64,000 nt of DNA from Chromobacterium violaceum ATCC 12472 (GCF_000007705.1 NC_005085.1:2303752-2367751); one strand, 5' to 3'; positions 50,093-59,514 are shown, counted from the stretch's first letter. A program made the numbers and translations. The notes: a model not told the origin generated them from the letters alone.

Positions 50093-50845
50093 TCAGAGTT
50101 CGCGGATGTCGACGACGGGCTGCCGGCCGAAAGCCGGCGACACCAGGTAGTCGACGATCTTGCGCGCGGCGTCGGCCGGGCTGCTCAGCGCGCCGTCTGC
50201 CTTCAGCGCGTCGAAGCGGGCCTTCTGCGGGAACTGGCCTTCGTCGCTGGCGCGGATGCAGCCCTGCATGTCGGTGTCCACCACGCCCGGATACAGCGCG
50301 ACGATCTGCGCCGGATTGGCGTGGCTTTCCTGTTCGACAGCCGCGCTGCGGCTGAAATGGTCCAGCGCGGCCTTGGTGGCGCAATACACGCTCCAGCCCG
50401 GGTAGGCCTTGGCGGCGGCGCCGGACGAGATGTTCAGGACGCGGCGGCGCGCCGGCAGGTGGTTGGTGGCGGACAGCAGCGCGTCGGTGGCCAGCAGCGG
50501 CGCGGTGACGTTGACGGCGACGGCCTTGACCACTTCGTCGGCCGGATAATGGCCGGCCTGGGCGATGGGGGTCACCACGCCGGCGTTGTTGATCAGCGTG
50601 ACGGTCGCGCATGCCGGCAGCGGCAGCTGCTGCAGCGCGGCGTGGACCGAGGCGGCGGCTTGCGCGGCGTCGGACAGGTCGGCGTTGACGGCCTGCAGCC
50701 GCTCAGGATGGCGGGCGGCCAGGCCTGCCAGCGCCGAGCCGGCGTTGCGGGCGATGCCGACGACGGAGTAACCGTCGTTCAGCAGCGTCTCGCAGATGGC
50801 GTAGCCCAGGCCGCGCGAAGCGCCGGTGACGATGAATGCATACAT
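50093..50845 (-). CDS. SDR-family oxidoreductase, sepiapterin-reductase-like
   Basis: A 250-aa short-chain dehydrogenase: VTGASRGLGYAI glycine motif, NNAG (about 87), NISSG Ser, and YCATK (Tyr/Lys, about 158-162). The sequence VYCATKAALDHFSRSAAVEQ resembles benzil/sepiapterin reductases. Inserted between rpe and gph on the same strand, so probably co-transcribed; substrate unknown. Confidence 0.9.
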   Translation of the reverse strand: MYAFIVTGASRGLGYAICETLLNDGYSVVGIARNAGSALAGLAARHPERLQAVNADLSDAAQAAASVHAALQQLPLPACATVTLINNAGVVTPIAQAGHYPADEVVKAVAVNVTAPLLATDALLSATNHLPARRRVLNISSGAAAKAYPGWSVYCATKAALDHFSRSAAVEQESHANPAQIVALYPGVVDTDMQGCIRASDEGQFPQKARFDALKADGALSSPADAARKIVDYLVSPAFGRQPVVDIREL

Positions 50846-50885
50846 GGTCTTACCCCTTGATGCGTGAAATGGCGGCGCAGCGTTC

Positions 50886-51569
50886 TTATGCTTGGACGCG
50901 GGCCAGTTCGGCGCGCATCGCGTCGATGACCGCCTTGTAGTCTTTCTGGCCGTAGATGGCGGAGCCGGCCACGAAGGTGTCGGCGCCGGCTGCGGCCACC
51001 TGGGCGATATTGTCCACCTTCACGCCGCCGTCCACTTCCAGCCAGATCTCGCCGCCATGCTTGGCGGTGTATTCGTCGATGCGCCGACGCGCCAGCTTGA
51101 TCTTTTCCAGCGCGTGCGGAATGAATGATTGTCCGCCGAAACCAGGGTTCACCGACATGATCAGGATCATGTCCAGCTTGTCCATCACGTGGTCCAGGTA
51201 GGACAGCGGCGTGGCCGGGTTGAACACCAGGCCGGCCTTGCAGCCGGCGTCCTTGATCAGGCCCAGCGTGCGGTCGATGTGCTCCGATCCTTCCGGGTGG
51301 AAGGTGATGATGTCGGCGCCGGCCTTGGCGAAGGCGGCTGCCAGCGCGTCCACCGGCTTGACCATCAGGTGGACATCGATCGGCGCGCTGCTGTGCGGGC
51401 GGATGGCCTCGCAGAACATCGGGCCCATGGTCAGATTGGGGACGTAGTGGTTGTCCATCACATCGAAGTGGATGATGTCGGCGCCGGCGGCGACGACATC
51501 TTTGACTTCCTGGCCCAGGCGGGCGAAATCGGCGGACAGAATGCTGGGGGCGATACGGAAAGTGCGCAT
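50886..51569 (-). CDS. rpe: Ribulose-phosphate 3-epimerase
   Basis: A 227-aa TIM barrel interconverting Ru5P and Xu5P. Signature pieces: [47 protein letters not shown] and [11 protein letters not shown]. Full length; first gene of the rpe-SDR-gph-trpE group, divergent from apaG. Confidence 0.96.
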   Translation of the reverse strand: MRTFRIAPSILSADFARLGQEVKDVVAAGADIIHFDVMDNHYVPNLTMGPMFCEAIRPHSSAPIDVHLMVKPVDALAAAFAKAGADIITFHPEGSEHIDRTLGLIKDAGCKAGLVFNPATPLSYLDHVMDKLDMILIMSVNPGFGGQSFIPHALEKIKLARRRIDEYTAKHGGEIWLEVDGGVKVDNIAQVAAAGADTFVAGSAIYGQKDYKAVIDAMRAELARVQA

Positions 51570-51675
51570 GGCGATTGCTCTGACATCGATAAACGAGGAA
51601 TGCCCGGCATTCTACCGCGCCAAAAGCGGTTTGGCCGGATAAAATGAAAACCAAGATCAATCAGGAGAAGCCGCA

Positions 51676-52056
51676 ATGGCCGATAAACTCTACCAGATGG
51701 AGGTGCAGGCGGAGCCACAATACGTGGCCGAACAGTCCAGCGTCGCCAACGACGTCTACGTGTTCGCCTACCGCGTCCGCATCACCAATACCGGCAGCGA
51801 GCCGGCGCAGCTGATCAGCCGCCACTGGATCATCACCGACGCCAATCAGCAGGTGCAGGAGGTGCGCGGCATGGGCGTGGTGGGCGAGCAGCCGCATCTC
51901 GACCCGGGCCAGGTGTTCGAGTACTCCAGCGCGGCCCACATCACCACGCCGTACGGCAGCATGAAGGGCGCCTACCAGATGATGGCGGACGACGGTCGGC
52001 GCTTCGAGGCGTCCATTCCCGAGATGACGCTGGTGGCGCCCCGGGTGCTGCACTAA
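51676..52056 (+). CDS. apaG: ApaG family protein
   Basis: A 126-aa DUF525 protein with an FnIII-like fold: VFAYRVRITNTGSEPAQLISRHWIITDANQ, the pyrophosphate-binding-like GMGVVGEQPHL, and YSSAAHITTPYGSMKGAYQM. Function poorly defined, linked to Mg/Co homeostasis in other species. Shine-Dalgarno AGGAG. Its stop overlaps the stop of a tiny convergent ORF. Confidence 0.93.
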   Translation: MADKLYQMEVQAEPQYVAEQSSVANDVYVFAYRVRITNTGSEPAQLISRHWIITDANQQVQEVRGMGVVGEQPHLDPGQVFEYSSAAHITTPYGSMKGAYQMMADDGRRFEASIPEMTLVAPRVLH

Positions 52057-52160
52057 TCGCTGTTACAGGAAGGGTCCTTGTCGTCGCGCGGCCAGGTCCA
52101 CCAGACGATGAAGGTGGCGAGCCCGCCGGCTCCCAGCGCTTCCAGCAATAGAATCCACAT
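52053..52160 (-). CDS. 35-aa single-span membrane protein
   Basis: A tiny ORF beginning MWILLLEALGAGGLATFIVWW and ending in a charged tail (PRDDKDPSC). It has one membrane helix. Similar very short MW-LLLEAL...FIVWWT proteins occur in related bacteria, to my recollection. Convergent with apaG, overlapping its stop codon. Weak Shine-Dalgarno (AAGGGG) 9-10 nt upstream. Confidence 0.6.
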   Translation of the reverse strand: MWILLLEALGAGGLATFIVWWTWPRDDKDPSCNSD

Positions 52161-52232
52161 GATGCCTGCCCCTTTTTGAAATGAAACCGCATTTCACTTT
52201 GGGACAGGTCCCAGCCACAGGCAAACCTTTTT

Positions 52233-54023
52233 ATGCGCATCACCCATAGCGGCCCGGCGCCGTCCGGCCGCCACGACTGGCAAACCATCAAGACGCTGTT
52301 GCCCTATTTGTGGGCGTTCAAGTGGCGGGTCACCCTGGCCCTGGCCTGCATGGTGCTGGCCAAGGTGGCGGCGGTGACGGTGCCCTTGTACCTGAAGGAC
52401 ATCGTCGACCAGCTGTCGGTGCCGGCCACGCTGCTGGCCATCCCGGTGCTGGCCCTGACCGGCTACGGCGTCGCGCGGCTGCTGTCCGGCGTGCTGGGCG
52501 AGCTGCGCGACGCGGTGTTCGCCCGCGTGATCCAGGGGGCGGTGCGAAGCGTGGCGCGCAATGTGTTCCGCCATCTGTTCAAGCTGTCGCTGCGCTTCCA
52601 CCTGGAGCGCCACACCGGCGGCATGAGCCGCGACATCGAGCGCGGCACCAAGGGCATAGGCTTTCTGTTGAACTTCACCGTGTTCAACATCCTGCCCACG
52701 CTGCTGGAAATCGGCATGGTGACGGCCATTCTGCTGCACCGCTATTCATGGGAGTTCGCGGTGGTGACGGTGGGCACCATCGCCCTCTACATCGTGTTCA
52801 CGCTGCTGGTGACCGAGTGGCGCACCGTCTACCGCCGCACCATGAACGATCTGGATTCCAAGGCCAACTCCAAGGCGATAGACGCCTTGCTGAACTACGA
52901 GACGGTCAAGTACTTCAACAACGAGGAATACGAGTCCAGGCGCTACGACCGCAATCTGGAAGCGTGGGAGGCGTCGGCGATCAAGAACCAGGTGTCCTTG
53001 TCGCTGCTGAACGCCGGCCAGGCGGCCATCATCGCCATCGGCGTCACCCTGGTGATGGTGCTGGCGGCGCGCGACGTGGTGGAGCACCGGATGACGGTGG
53101 GCGACGTGGTGCTGGTGGCCACCTTCATCACCCAGCTGTACGCGCCGTTGAACTTCCTGGGCTTCGTCTACCGCGAGATCAAGCACTCGCTCGCCGACAT
53201 CGAGCGCATGTTCAAGCTGCTGGGCGTCAACCTGGAGGTGGCGGACGCGCCTGGCGCGAAGTCGCTGGATACCCGCGCCGCAACGGTGCGTTTCGACCAT
53301 GTCGGCTTCGCCTACGAGTCCAAGCGGCAGATTCTGCACGATGTCGACTTCACGATTCCTGCGGGGCAGACGCTGGCGGTGGTCGGCGCCAGCGGCGCCG
53401 GCAAATCCACGCTGTCGCGGCTGATGTTCCGCTTCTACGACGCGACGTCGGGCGCGGTGAGGATCAATGGCGAGGATATCCGCTCGCTGACTCAGGATTC
53501 GCTGCGCGCCCATATCGGCATCGTGCCGCAGGACACGGTGCTGTTCAACGACACCGTCTACTACAACATCGCCTACGGCAAGCCCGGCGCGACGCGCGAG
53601 GAGGTGATGGACGCCGCACGCTCGGCGCATATCCACGATTTCGTCAGCAGCCTGCCGGACGGTTACGACACCATGGTCGGCGAGCGCGGCCTGAAGCTGT
53701 CCGGCGGCGAGAAGCAGCGCGTGGCCATCGCCCGCACCATTCTGAAAAACCCGCCGATCCTGATCTTCGACGAGGCCACCAGCGCGCTGGATTCGCGCAC
53801 CGAGAAGGCCATCCAGCGCGAACTGACGGCGATTTCCGCCAACCGCACCACGCTGATCATCGCCCACCGCTTGTCCACCATCGTCGACGCCGACCGCATC
53901 CTGGTGCTGGATGCCGGCCGGGTGGTGGAACAGGGCAGCCACCGGGAGCTGCTGGCGCAGAACGGACGCTATGCCGAAATGTGGCGGCTGCAGCAGGAGA
54001 GCGAGGCGGTGGCGGAAGAATAA
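52233..54023 (+). CDS. ATM1-type ABC exporter
   Basis: A 596-aa half-transporter: six membrane helices (about 25-320) followed by an ATPase with Walker A GASGAGKST, Q-loop IVPQDTVLF, signature LSGGEKQRVAIAR, Walker B ILIFDEATSALD and H-loop AHRLST. The YETVKYFNNEEYE segment is diagnostic of the ATM1/HMT1 group, which exports glutathione-linked or metal-related compounds. Homodimer expected. Ends before a strong terminator. Confidence 0.92.
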   Translation: MRITHSGPAPSGRHDWQTIKTLLPYLWAFKWRVTLALACMVLAKVAAVTVPLYLKDIVDQLSVPATLLAIPVLALTGYGVARLLSGVLGELRDAVFARVIQGAVRSVARNVFRHLFKLSLRFHLERHTGGMSRDIERGTKGIGFLLNFTVFNILPTLLEIGMVTAILLHRYSWEFAVVTVGTIALYIVFTLLVTEWRTVYRRTMNDLDSKANSKAIDALLNYETVKYFNNEEYESRRYDRNLEAWEASAIKNQVSLSLLNAGQAAIIAIGVTLVMVLAARDVVEHRMTVGDVVLVATFITQLYAPLNFLGFVYREIKHSLADIERMFKLLGVNLEVADAPGAKSLDTRAATVRFDHVGFAYESKRQILHDVDFTIPAGQTLAVVGASGAGKSTLSRLMFRFYDATSGAVRINGEDIRSLTQDSLRAHIGIVPQDTVLFNDTVYYNIAYGKPGATREEVMDAARSAHIHDFVSSLPDGYDTMVGERGLKLSGGEKQRVAIARTILKNPPILIFDEATSALDSRTEKAIQRELTAISANRTTLIIAHRLSTIVDADRILVLDAGRVVEQGSHRELLAQNGRYAEMWRLQQESEAVAEE

Positions 54024-54040
54024 GCCCCGCGCGTGAATTC

Positions 54041-54081
54041 AAAACCGCCCGGCCGACGCGAATCGGCCGGGCGGTTTTTTT
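54041..54081 (+). terminator. Strong terminator after the ABC exporter
   Basis: A 16-bp perfect stem (AAAACCGCCCGGCCGA / TCGGCCGGGCGGTTTT) with a 6-nt loop, followed by more T. Lies 18 nt after the exporter stop. Confidence 0.93.
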
Positions 54082-54341
54082 GCATGCGGGGCTGGGCCTA
54101 TCCATGCGGAAAAACCGGCATCGGCATCGATCTCTCCGGCCTGCGCCGGGTGATCTGCCCATGAAAGCTGTCCGATAACCGCGGCCTCCATGCCGTTTGA
54201 CCGATTCTTGCTCCGTCGGAAAAGGCCGAGAAACGGCGGGGTGGAGAGCGCGAAGGGATGGGGCATGCTTCGCTGGCTTTGGGCTCCGCATGTGCCGGTC
54301 AAGGCCAGTGGCTGCGTCGTCAACGCCATCAAGGAAAAATA

Positions 54342-55484
54342 ATGAGCAGTCGAGTGGTTGGATTCAATGGGGAACGCCTCGATCCCGTCCGTGGCGCTAT
54401 TCATCTGGGCAACGGCCATCGGGCTTACGAGCCGGTTTTGAAGCGATTTGACCAGCCCGACAGCTTCAGTCCCTTTGGCAGGGGAGGAATCAACCCGTAT
54501 GCCTACTGCGCCGGGGATCCCGTCAACCGGGCCGATCCATCCGGGCATATGAGCTGGCAGGCCATCGCGGGCATCGCCAGCGGCGTTGTCGGCTTGGCTC
54601 TGGTTCCCTTCACCTTGGGCCAGTCGTTGACCGCGGCGGCCTGCGTGCTGGCCGGGTTGGAGACCGCCTCGGGTTTGGCGGCGATATTGTCAGGGGCGCT
54701 GGAAAACACGGATCCGAAGATATCGTCGGCGCTGGGGTGGGCTGCTCTGGCCGCAGGGGCGGCGTCCATCGGCGGCGGCCTGGCCAGGGCGGCGCTGTCT
54801 CGGGTGCCCGCCGGCATGGCGAGAACATGGTTGAATGGCTCCGGGCGATTGCCACGGACGGGCGCGCGCGCGTTGGACGATGGTTATGTCGCGCTGGGGA
54901 AGGGCATCAAGAATCTGCATGCAATCGGTTCGCACGGCATCCCCGGCGTGGCCAACGATACAGAGTTCGCCTATCTGTTCGAAGATGTCTACAAAGGCGC
55001 TGCCCGGTTGAATGTCATCGCGCACGGGCGGATGGAGGAGAGCGGCTTGTCGATTCCGCTGATCAATCAAGCGACGGGTAGATATGACATCCTCGGTCCG
55101 GAGGAGCTGGCGTTTCTGATCAAGCAAAAGGCGGGAGTCGATTATGACAATTACCAGTATGCGAGGCTGGTCGTTTGTCGTTCGGCGGATGTCATCGGGG
55201 GCAGCATTTTTGCTCAGAATTTCGCAGACTATACCGGGTTGACGGTCAAAGCCTATTCCGGGCAGGTCAGGATTGCGCGTGACGCCTTGATCGCGATCGC
55301 GGGGTCGGCGGGGCGGCATAACTTTTTCGGCCAGGCGGCGCTCGACTCCGCGGCGCTCAATGAGCGGTTCTTGCGGTTGAGGCCCTGGTTTGGCGGAGAC
55401 AAGGAATTTTTCAGGCTGCATCCGGACAGGGTGTCCAGCGTATTTTCTCCGTCGTGGGCCGAAGCGCTCAACCGTCTCGCCTGA
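54342..55484 (+). CDS. Orphan RHS-core protein with C-terminal His/Cys (caspase-like?) domain
   Basis: A 380-aa protein with AAGGAAAA upstream of the ATG. Residues 36-70 are an RHS-repeat-associated core (RFDQPDSFSPFGRGGINPYAY ... DPVNRADPSGH) without the long YD-repeat shell. Two hydrophobic stretches follow (72-120, 130-150). The C-terminal ~190 residues contain VIAHGR (His228) and LVVCRSAD (Cys279) about 50 apart, the spacing and setting of clan CD cysteine peptidases such as caspase/C80. That assignment is tentative. No immunity gene or signal peptide is seen. Confidence 0.72.
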   Translation: MSSRVVGFNGERLDPVRGAIHLGNGHRAYEPVLKRFDQPDSFSPFGRGGINPYAYCAGDPVNRADPSGHMSWQAIAGIASGVVGLALVPFTLGQSLTAAACVLAGLETASGLAAILSGALENTDPKISSALGWAALAAGAASIGGGLARAALSRVPAGMARTWLNGSGRLPRTGARALDDGYVALGKGIKNLHAIGSHGIPGVANDTEFAYLFEDVYKGAARLNVIAHGRMEESGLSIPLINQATGRYDILGPEELAFLIKQKAGVDYDNYQYARLVVCRSADVIGGSIFAQNFADYTGLTVKAYSGQVRIARDALIAIAGSAGRHNFFGQAALDSAALNERFLRLRPWFGGDKEFFRLHPDRVSSVFSPSWAEALNRLA

Positions 55485-55513
55485 CTGATCCGCAGCCGGG
55501 CGCCTGATGATCC

Positions 55514-55912
55514 TTATGCCGGACTCTTGGCGTTCTGCAGCACGGTGCGGTAGCCGTCATGGTCGGCGAAGGTGGCGCCGTGCGCGTCCCAGTACGGGTT
55601 GGCTGACGGCACCTGCGCGAAGCCGGCGGCGCGCATGCAGGCGCAGGCGGCTTCCCATTCGGCGTGGTCGGACAGATACAGCACCAGCAGGTCTTCCACT
55701 GTGGGGTTGGGCGGTACGGGATGGTGATGGCTGACGACGAATTCCAGGTGGTAGCCGGCGCCGGGCAGGCCGAGCATCACGCCGTCGAAGCCGTCGTGGT
55801 CCTTGAAGCTGCCCAGCAACCTCAGGTTCAGGCCCTCGCAATACATGGCCTTGCTGAGGTTCAGGTTGCTGACCGGGCGCGCGACCCGGAGATGCGGTGT
55901 TTGCTTGTACAT
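55514..55912 (-). CDS. VOC (glyoxalase-fold) family protein
   Basis: A 132-aa vicinal oxygen chelate protein: HLRVARPVSNLNLSKAMYCEGLNLRLLGSF, YHLEFVVSHHHP with probable metal ligands, and a second half ending TFADHDGYRTVLQ. Such single-unit proteins dimerise. Substrate unknown. Confidence 0.85.
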   Translation of the reverse strand: MYKQTPHLRVARPVSNLNLSKAMYCEGLNLRLLGSFKDHDGFDGVMLGLPGAGYHLEFVVSHHHPVPPNPTVEDLLVLYLSDHAEWEAACACMRAAGFAQVPSANPYWDAHGATFADHDGYRTVLQNAKSPA

Positions 55913-55966
55913 GGCGATGGAGGCGGGCGGGTTGGGACGCTTTCATCATGCCACGCGGAAGAGTGG

Positions 55967-56371
55967 TCAGCCAGCCTTGCCCGCCTTGATCCGTTTCATC
56001 TCCTCGATGACCAGCGCGCCCTGGCGCAATGCCTCGCGCAGCGCGTCCGGCTGAGGCAGTTCGGCGAATTCCAGAGTCGGATCCAGCGCGGCCAACGCGC
56101 GGCGCGCGCTGGCGCAAACGTCGGCGGCGGCGGCGAAGTCGGCCGCGCCCATCACCTTGCCGTTGCGGATGCGGCGATAGTACGCTCGGACCGAGTTCAG
56201 GCATTGTGCGGCGGTTTCCTGGCCATCCAGCCGGCCCTCTCGGGCCAGCGTTTCCAGCAGGTCCACCAGGCGGCGGCAAGCCTGTTCGGCCTGGGCGTGG
56301 CGCTGCTCCTGCGCGCGGCGTTGTTGTTGGCCCGGCTTCGGGGCGGCGGTTTTCTTGTTGCGCTCGGCCAT
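55967..56371 (-). CDS. Hypothetical helical protein
   Basis: A 134-aa protein with a basic Gln/Arg/Lys N-terminus (probably disordered) and an all-helical domain (ACRRLVDLLETLAREG, QCLNSVRAYYRRIRNGKVMG, ALREALRQGALVIEEMKRI). ATG 56371 with AAGGAC upstream. No family recognised. Confidence 0.7.
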   Translation of the reverse strand: MAERNKKTAAPKPGQQQRRAQEQRHAQAEQACRRLVDLLETLAREGRLDGQETAAQCLNSVRAYYRRIRNGKVMGAADFAAAADVCASARRALAALDPTLEFAELPQPDALREALRQGALVIEEMKRIKAGKAG

Positions 56372-56446
56372 TGTCGTGTCCTTGGTCTGCTGAGCGCGCA
56401 TTCTAGCGGCGGGCGTGGCCCGCGGCTAGAGCCTGCCAACGCATGC

Positions 56447-57169
56447 TCAATGCAGCTCGAAGCGGGCCAGGTGCTCGAAACCGGACGGCAGCGACACTTC
56501 GACGAAATCCTGAAGGCAGAACACGGTGAGCTTGCCGCCGTAGACGGCGCCGGTGTCCAGGTGCATCACATTGTCGTACAGGATGGCGCGGGGTTGCGGC
56601 GTGTGTCCGGCCAGCACCAGCTCCACGCCGGCCGCGGCGCCGCCGCCGCCGTTTTGCACGCGGTCGCGCGCCCACAGCAGCACATCGCTGTCTTGCGCGG
56701 CGGGCTGGCCGGCTTCCAGCCTCGCGGCCATCGCGGTCCAGTCGTTGCCGGGGCAGTCGGCGTGGAGCACGCCTATCTTGCCGCCCTCGGTGTCCACCTC
56801 CAGCGCCAGCGGCAAGCCGGACAGGGCGGCCACGCAGGCGTCGCGCTCGGCGGGAGACAATTCCGTCAGCCAGCGGCCGCCGTTGCGCAGATGACGCTCC
56901 AGGTCGCGCAGGGGATCCCGCATCGCGTCCAGCGCCATTTGCTCGTGATTGCCTCGCACGGCGTGAAACCACGGCTGGGCCAGCCATTCGCCGACCATCG
57001 CGCTGTCCGGCCCCCTATCCACCAGGTCGCCGACGGATAGCAGGCGGTCGCGGGCGGGATCGAAGGCGATGATCTTGAGCAGCCGGGCCAGTTGGGCGAA
57101 GCAGCCGTGAACGTCGCCGACCACCCAGTCCCGGCCTTGCGTGTTGCGCGGCAGTTTCCTGATCATCAT
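56447..57169 (-). CDS. Serine/threonine protein phosphatase-like metallophosphoesterase
   Basis: A 240-aa PPP-fold enzyme with all metal motifs: GDVHGCF (about 18), GDLVDRGPDS (about 47), RGNHEQM (about 72) and HTPQPR (about 193). It resembles the bacterial PrpA/PphA and lambda phosphatases. Probable role: dephosphorylation of proteins or small phosphoesters. Confidence 0.9.
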   Translation of the reverse strand: MMIRKLPRNTQGRDWVVGDVHGCFAQLARLLKIIAFDPARDRLLSVGDLVDRGPDSAMVGEWLAQPWFHAVRGNHEQMALDAMRDPLRDLERHLRNGGRWLTELSPAERDACVAALSGLPLALEVDTEGGKIGVLHADCPGNDWTAMAARLEAGQPAAQDSDVLLWARDRVQNGGGGAAAGVELVLAGHTPQPRAILYDNVMHLDTGAVYGGKLTVFCLQDFVEVSLPSGFEHLARFELH

Positions 57170-57193
57170 GGCGGCGCTCCCGGCGGTTTTGTC

Positions 57194-57847
57194 TCAGCGG
57201 GCCATCCAGTCCCGGCAGAACTCGTCGCGGAAATGGAACAGCCATTCCAGCTTGCGCTCGGCCATGGCGCGCCCGGCTTCCGTCTGCATCATGCCAGGCA
57301 GCTTGGCCAGCTTGACGTCGATGTGGTCGATCGCCCAGGCCTGGTCGTCCCGTCCGCGGTGCTCGGCCAGCGGATCCAGCGGGTGGGCCAGCGCGCGCCC
57401 CATGCGGCCGGACACGTAGAACATCCGCGCCAGCCCCACCGGACCCAGGGCATCCATGCGGTCGGCGTCTTGAACGATCCGGGCTTCCAGCGTGCGCGGC
57501 GGGATGGCGGCGGAGTAGCTGTGCGCCTCGATGGCGTGGGCCAGGTTGTCCAGCTGGGCCTCGGTGAGGCCGCTGTCCGCCAGCAACTGGCGGGCGCGCT
57601 CGGCGGACCAGTGCGAGGCGAGTTGCCGCTGCGGATGGTTCTTGGGCAGATTGACGAGGTCGTGCAGATAGCTGCCGGCCATGACGACGATGGAGTCGGC
57701 GTCGGGATAGTGCGCCAACAGCGTGCGGGCCACCGCCCAGACGCGGTGGAGATGGCTGAGGTCGTGCGCGCCGTCATCGTCGGGCGGCTGGCTTTCCAGC
57801 AAGGCGATCAGGCGTTGCTGCCATTCGGTTTGTTGTTGCGGGGTCAT
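57194..57847 (-). CDS. HD-domain phosphohydrolase (YedJ-like)
   Basis: A 217-aa metal-dependent hydrolase. Ligands are visible in GAHDLSHLHRV, GSYLHDLVNLP (HD pair) and IVQDADRMDALGPVGLARMF. Resembles the YedJ group. Start ATG 57847. Same strand as the phosphatase gene, 24 nt apart. Confidence 0.88.
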   Translation of the reverse strand: MTPQQQTEWQQRLIALLESQPPDDDGAHDLSHLHRVWAVARTLLAHYPDADSIVVMAGSYLHDLVNLPKNHPQRQLASHWSAERARQLLADSGLTEAQLDNLAHAIEAHSYSAAIPPRTLEARIVQDADRMDALGPVGLARMFYVSGRMGRALAHPLDPLAEHRGRDDQAWAIDHIDVKLAKLPGMMQTEAGRAMAERKLEWLFHFRDEFCRDWMAR

Positions 57848-57988
57848 GCGGGCAGGTCCTGATGGTTGCGCCGCGCCGGCGCGGGCCGGCGGGTCCGGTT
57901 TTTCGCGCCGCCTTTTTGTTGGCGACGAAAATATCGGATGAGGAATCATCCGTATTGTCATTTTAACACCGGGCGGCGGGAATGCCGG

Positions 57989-58837
57989 CTAACGTGGCGC
58001 GGACAGCGTCATTTCCCACTGGGACAGGCGATAGACGGCCTGGTGGCGCAACAAGAGGGAGAGCAGGGGCAGGTCGCGGCTGTCGACGTTGTTGAAGCCC
58101 AGGCGGCCGCATACGCTCAGGCTTTGCGCGGCTTGCAGCAGCTGGCTGGCGATGCCCTGGCGGCGGCAGGGCGGGCTGACCTGCAGTTCGGCGACCTCGC
58201 CGTCCGGCGACATCAGCAGCGAGCCCAGGGTCTGTCCGTCCCGGTCCACGCTCAGCCAGCGCAACGGCGGATCGGCGCGCAGCAGCGATTCGCGGCGGTT
58301 GGGCACGGCCGGCGGATAGGCGAGGGCGTCGGGGGCGGGCCATCGAGCCGGATCGTGGGCGGTATGGATGGTCACCGGCCATCGGCAGGCGGCCTGGACT
58401 GGCGCTTGCAGTTGGTAGCAGTCCAGCTTGCGTAGCGGCTCAAAACCCAGCGAAGCGTAAGCGTCGCGCGCCCGCTGATTGCCGTCTATCACCTCCAGGC
58501 GCTGGCGGCGTATGCCATGGGCGGCCAGCAGCCTGCCGACCAGCCCCGCCATATCGGTCAGCGCGCGGCGTCGCCTCGCGGCGGGGGAGACGCCGGCGGC
58601 GATGCAATAGCCTTCGCGTTCGCCGTCGATTTCCGGCGCCGCGCACAGCCAGAAGCCGGCCAGGCGCCCGTCCAGCCAGGCGCCGGCGCTCAGCTCGGGA
58701 ATCCAGCCGCGGCGGCGCAACATGGCGGCCAGCTGCGGCAGGCTGGGTTGGGCGGGCACCAGGTAGTCGCTGAAGGCATCGAGAAAGCAGGGATGGATAT
58801 CGTCAGGCGCCAGGCCCGCCAGCGATGCGATTTTCAC
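57989..58837 (-). CDS. Tandem GNAT acetyltransferase-like protein
   Basis: A 282-aa protein with two GNAT-like halves. The first shows GVSPAARRRRALTDMAGLV and LEVIDGNQRARDAYASLGFEPLRKLDCYQL. The second shows EVAELQVSPPCRRQGIASQLLQAAQ, the acetyl-CoA pyrophosphate loop. Start is a GTG at 58837 overlapping the stop of the DJ-1-type gene (GTGA), so the two are translationally coupled. Confidence 0.83.
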   Translation of the reverse strand: MKIASLAGLAPDDIHPCFLDAFSDYLVPAQPSLPQLAAMLRRRGWIPELSAGAWLDGRLAGFWLCAAPEIDGEREGYCIAAGVSPAARRRRALTDMAGLVGRLLAAHGIRRQRLEVIDGNQRARDAYASLGFEPLRKLDCYQLQAPVQAACRWPVTIHTAHDPARWPAPDALAYPPAVPNRRESLLRADPPLRWLSVDRDGQTLGSLLMSPDGEVAELQVSPPCRRQGIASQLLQAAQSLSVCGRLGFNNVDSRDLPLLSLLLRHQAVYRLSQWEMTLSAPR

Positions 58838-59445
58838 GGCGCGACGGCCTCCGGCGCGGCGGAAACGATGGACAGCGCGCGCCTGGCAAAGTCCTCTTCC
58901 TCGCCAACCGGCGCGACGTAGGACAGTATCTCGCGGGTTTTCGCCTCGCCGGCCAGGCGCAGCAGCACCCAGGCAGCCAGGTATTGGGAGGACAGGCAGC
59001 CGCCGGCGGTGGCGACGTTGCCGGCGGCGCGGAAGGCCGCGGGCTGCACGCGCACGCCAAGCTGCTCCAGCAGCGGCCGGGTCATGCCGTCGGTGCAGGC
59101 GACGCCGTCGGCGAGCAGGCCCAGCCGGTGCAGCACCAGCGCGCCCGAGCATTGGGAGCCGATCAACTGGCGGGTGGGGTCCAGCTTCAACTGGCCCATG
59201 ATCGAATCGTCCGCCACCCAGTCGCGGGTGCGCCAGCCGCTGCCTACCAGCACCGCGTCGGCGCGATTGGCGTAAGACAGGTCTTCCTGGCGCTCCACGC
59301 GGGTGCCGCTGCGGGATTGGACGATGGGAGCCGGCGAGCAGATGCGCACGTTCCAGCCGTGCGGACTCATCCGGCCCAGAATGCCGGCGGCGATCAACGA
59401 ATCGAGTTCGTTGAAGCAGTCCAGCGTGACGATGGCGATATCCAT
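58834..59445 (-). CDS. DJ-1/PfpI family protein
   Basis: A 203-aa class I amidotransferase-like protein with IAIVTLDCFNELDSLIAAGIL and the nucleophile elbow IGSQCSGALVL (Cys about 108). Close to the cyclohexyl-isocyanide-hydratase/AraC-associated type. Start ATG 59445. Confidence 0.88.
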   Translation of the reverse strand: MDIAIVTLDCFNELDSLIAAGILGRMSPHGWNVRICSPAPIVQSRSGTRVERQEDLSYANRADAVLVGSGWRTRDWVADDSIMGQLKLDPTRQLIGSQCSGALVLHRLGLLADGVACTDGMTRPLLEQLGVRVQPAAFRAAGNVATAGGCLSSQYLAAWVLLRLAGEAKTREILSYVAPVGEEEDFARRALSIVSAAPEAVAP

Positions 59446-59514
59446 GGCGGGTCCATATGGTCGAGGCATCCGCCTATGTTGTTCGCATCGAGGGGGCAGG
59501 TCAACCGGCAGGGG

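Noticed and set aside
47854-50355. 833-codon open frame on the + strand across trpE and gph
   Set aside because: It runs antisense to trpE and gph, both full-length enzymes with all motifs. Its His/Gly/Ala/Val/Gln-rich content is what high-GC antisense gives.
52310-54178. 622-codon second frame inside the ABC exporter gene
   Set aside because: Same-strand shadow of the exporter; composition is Arg/Gly/His-rich with no domain.
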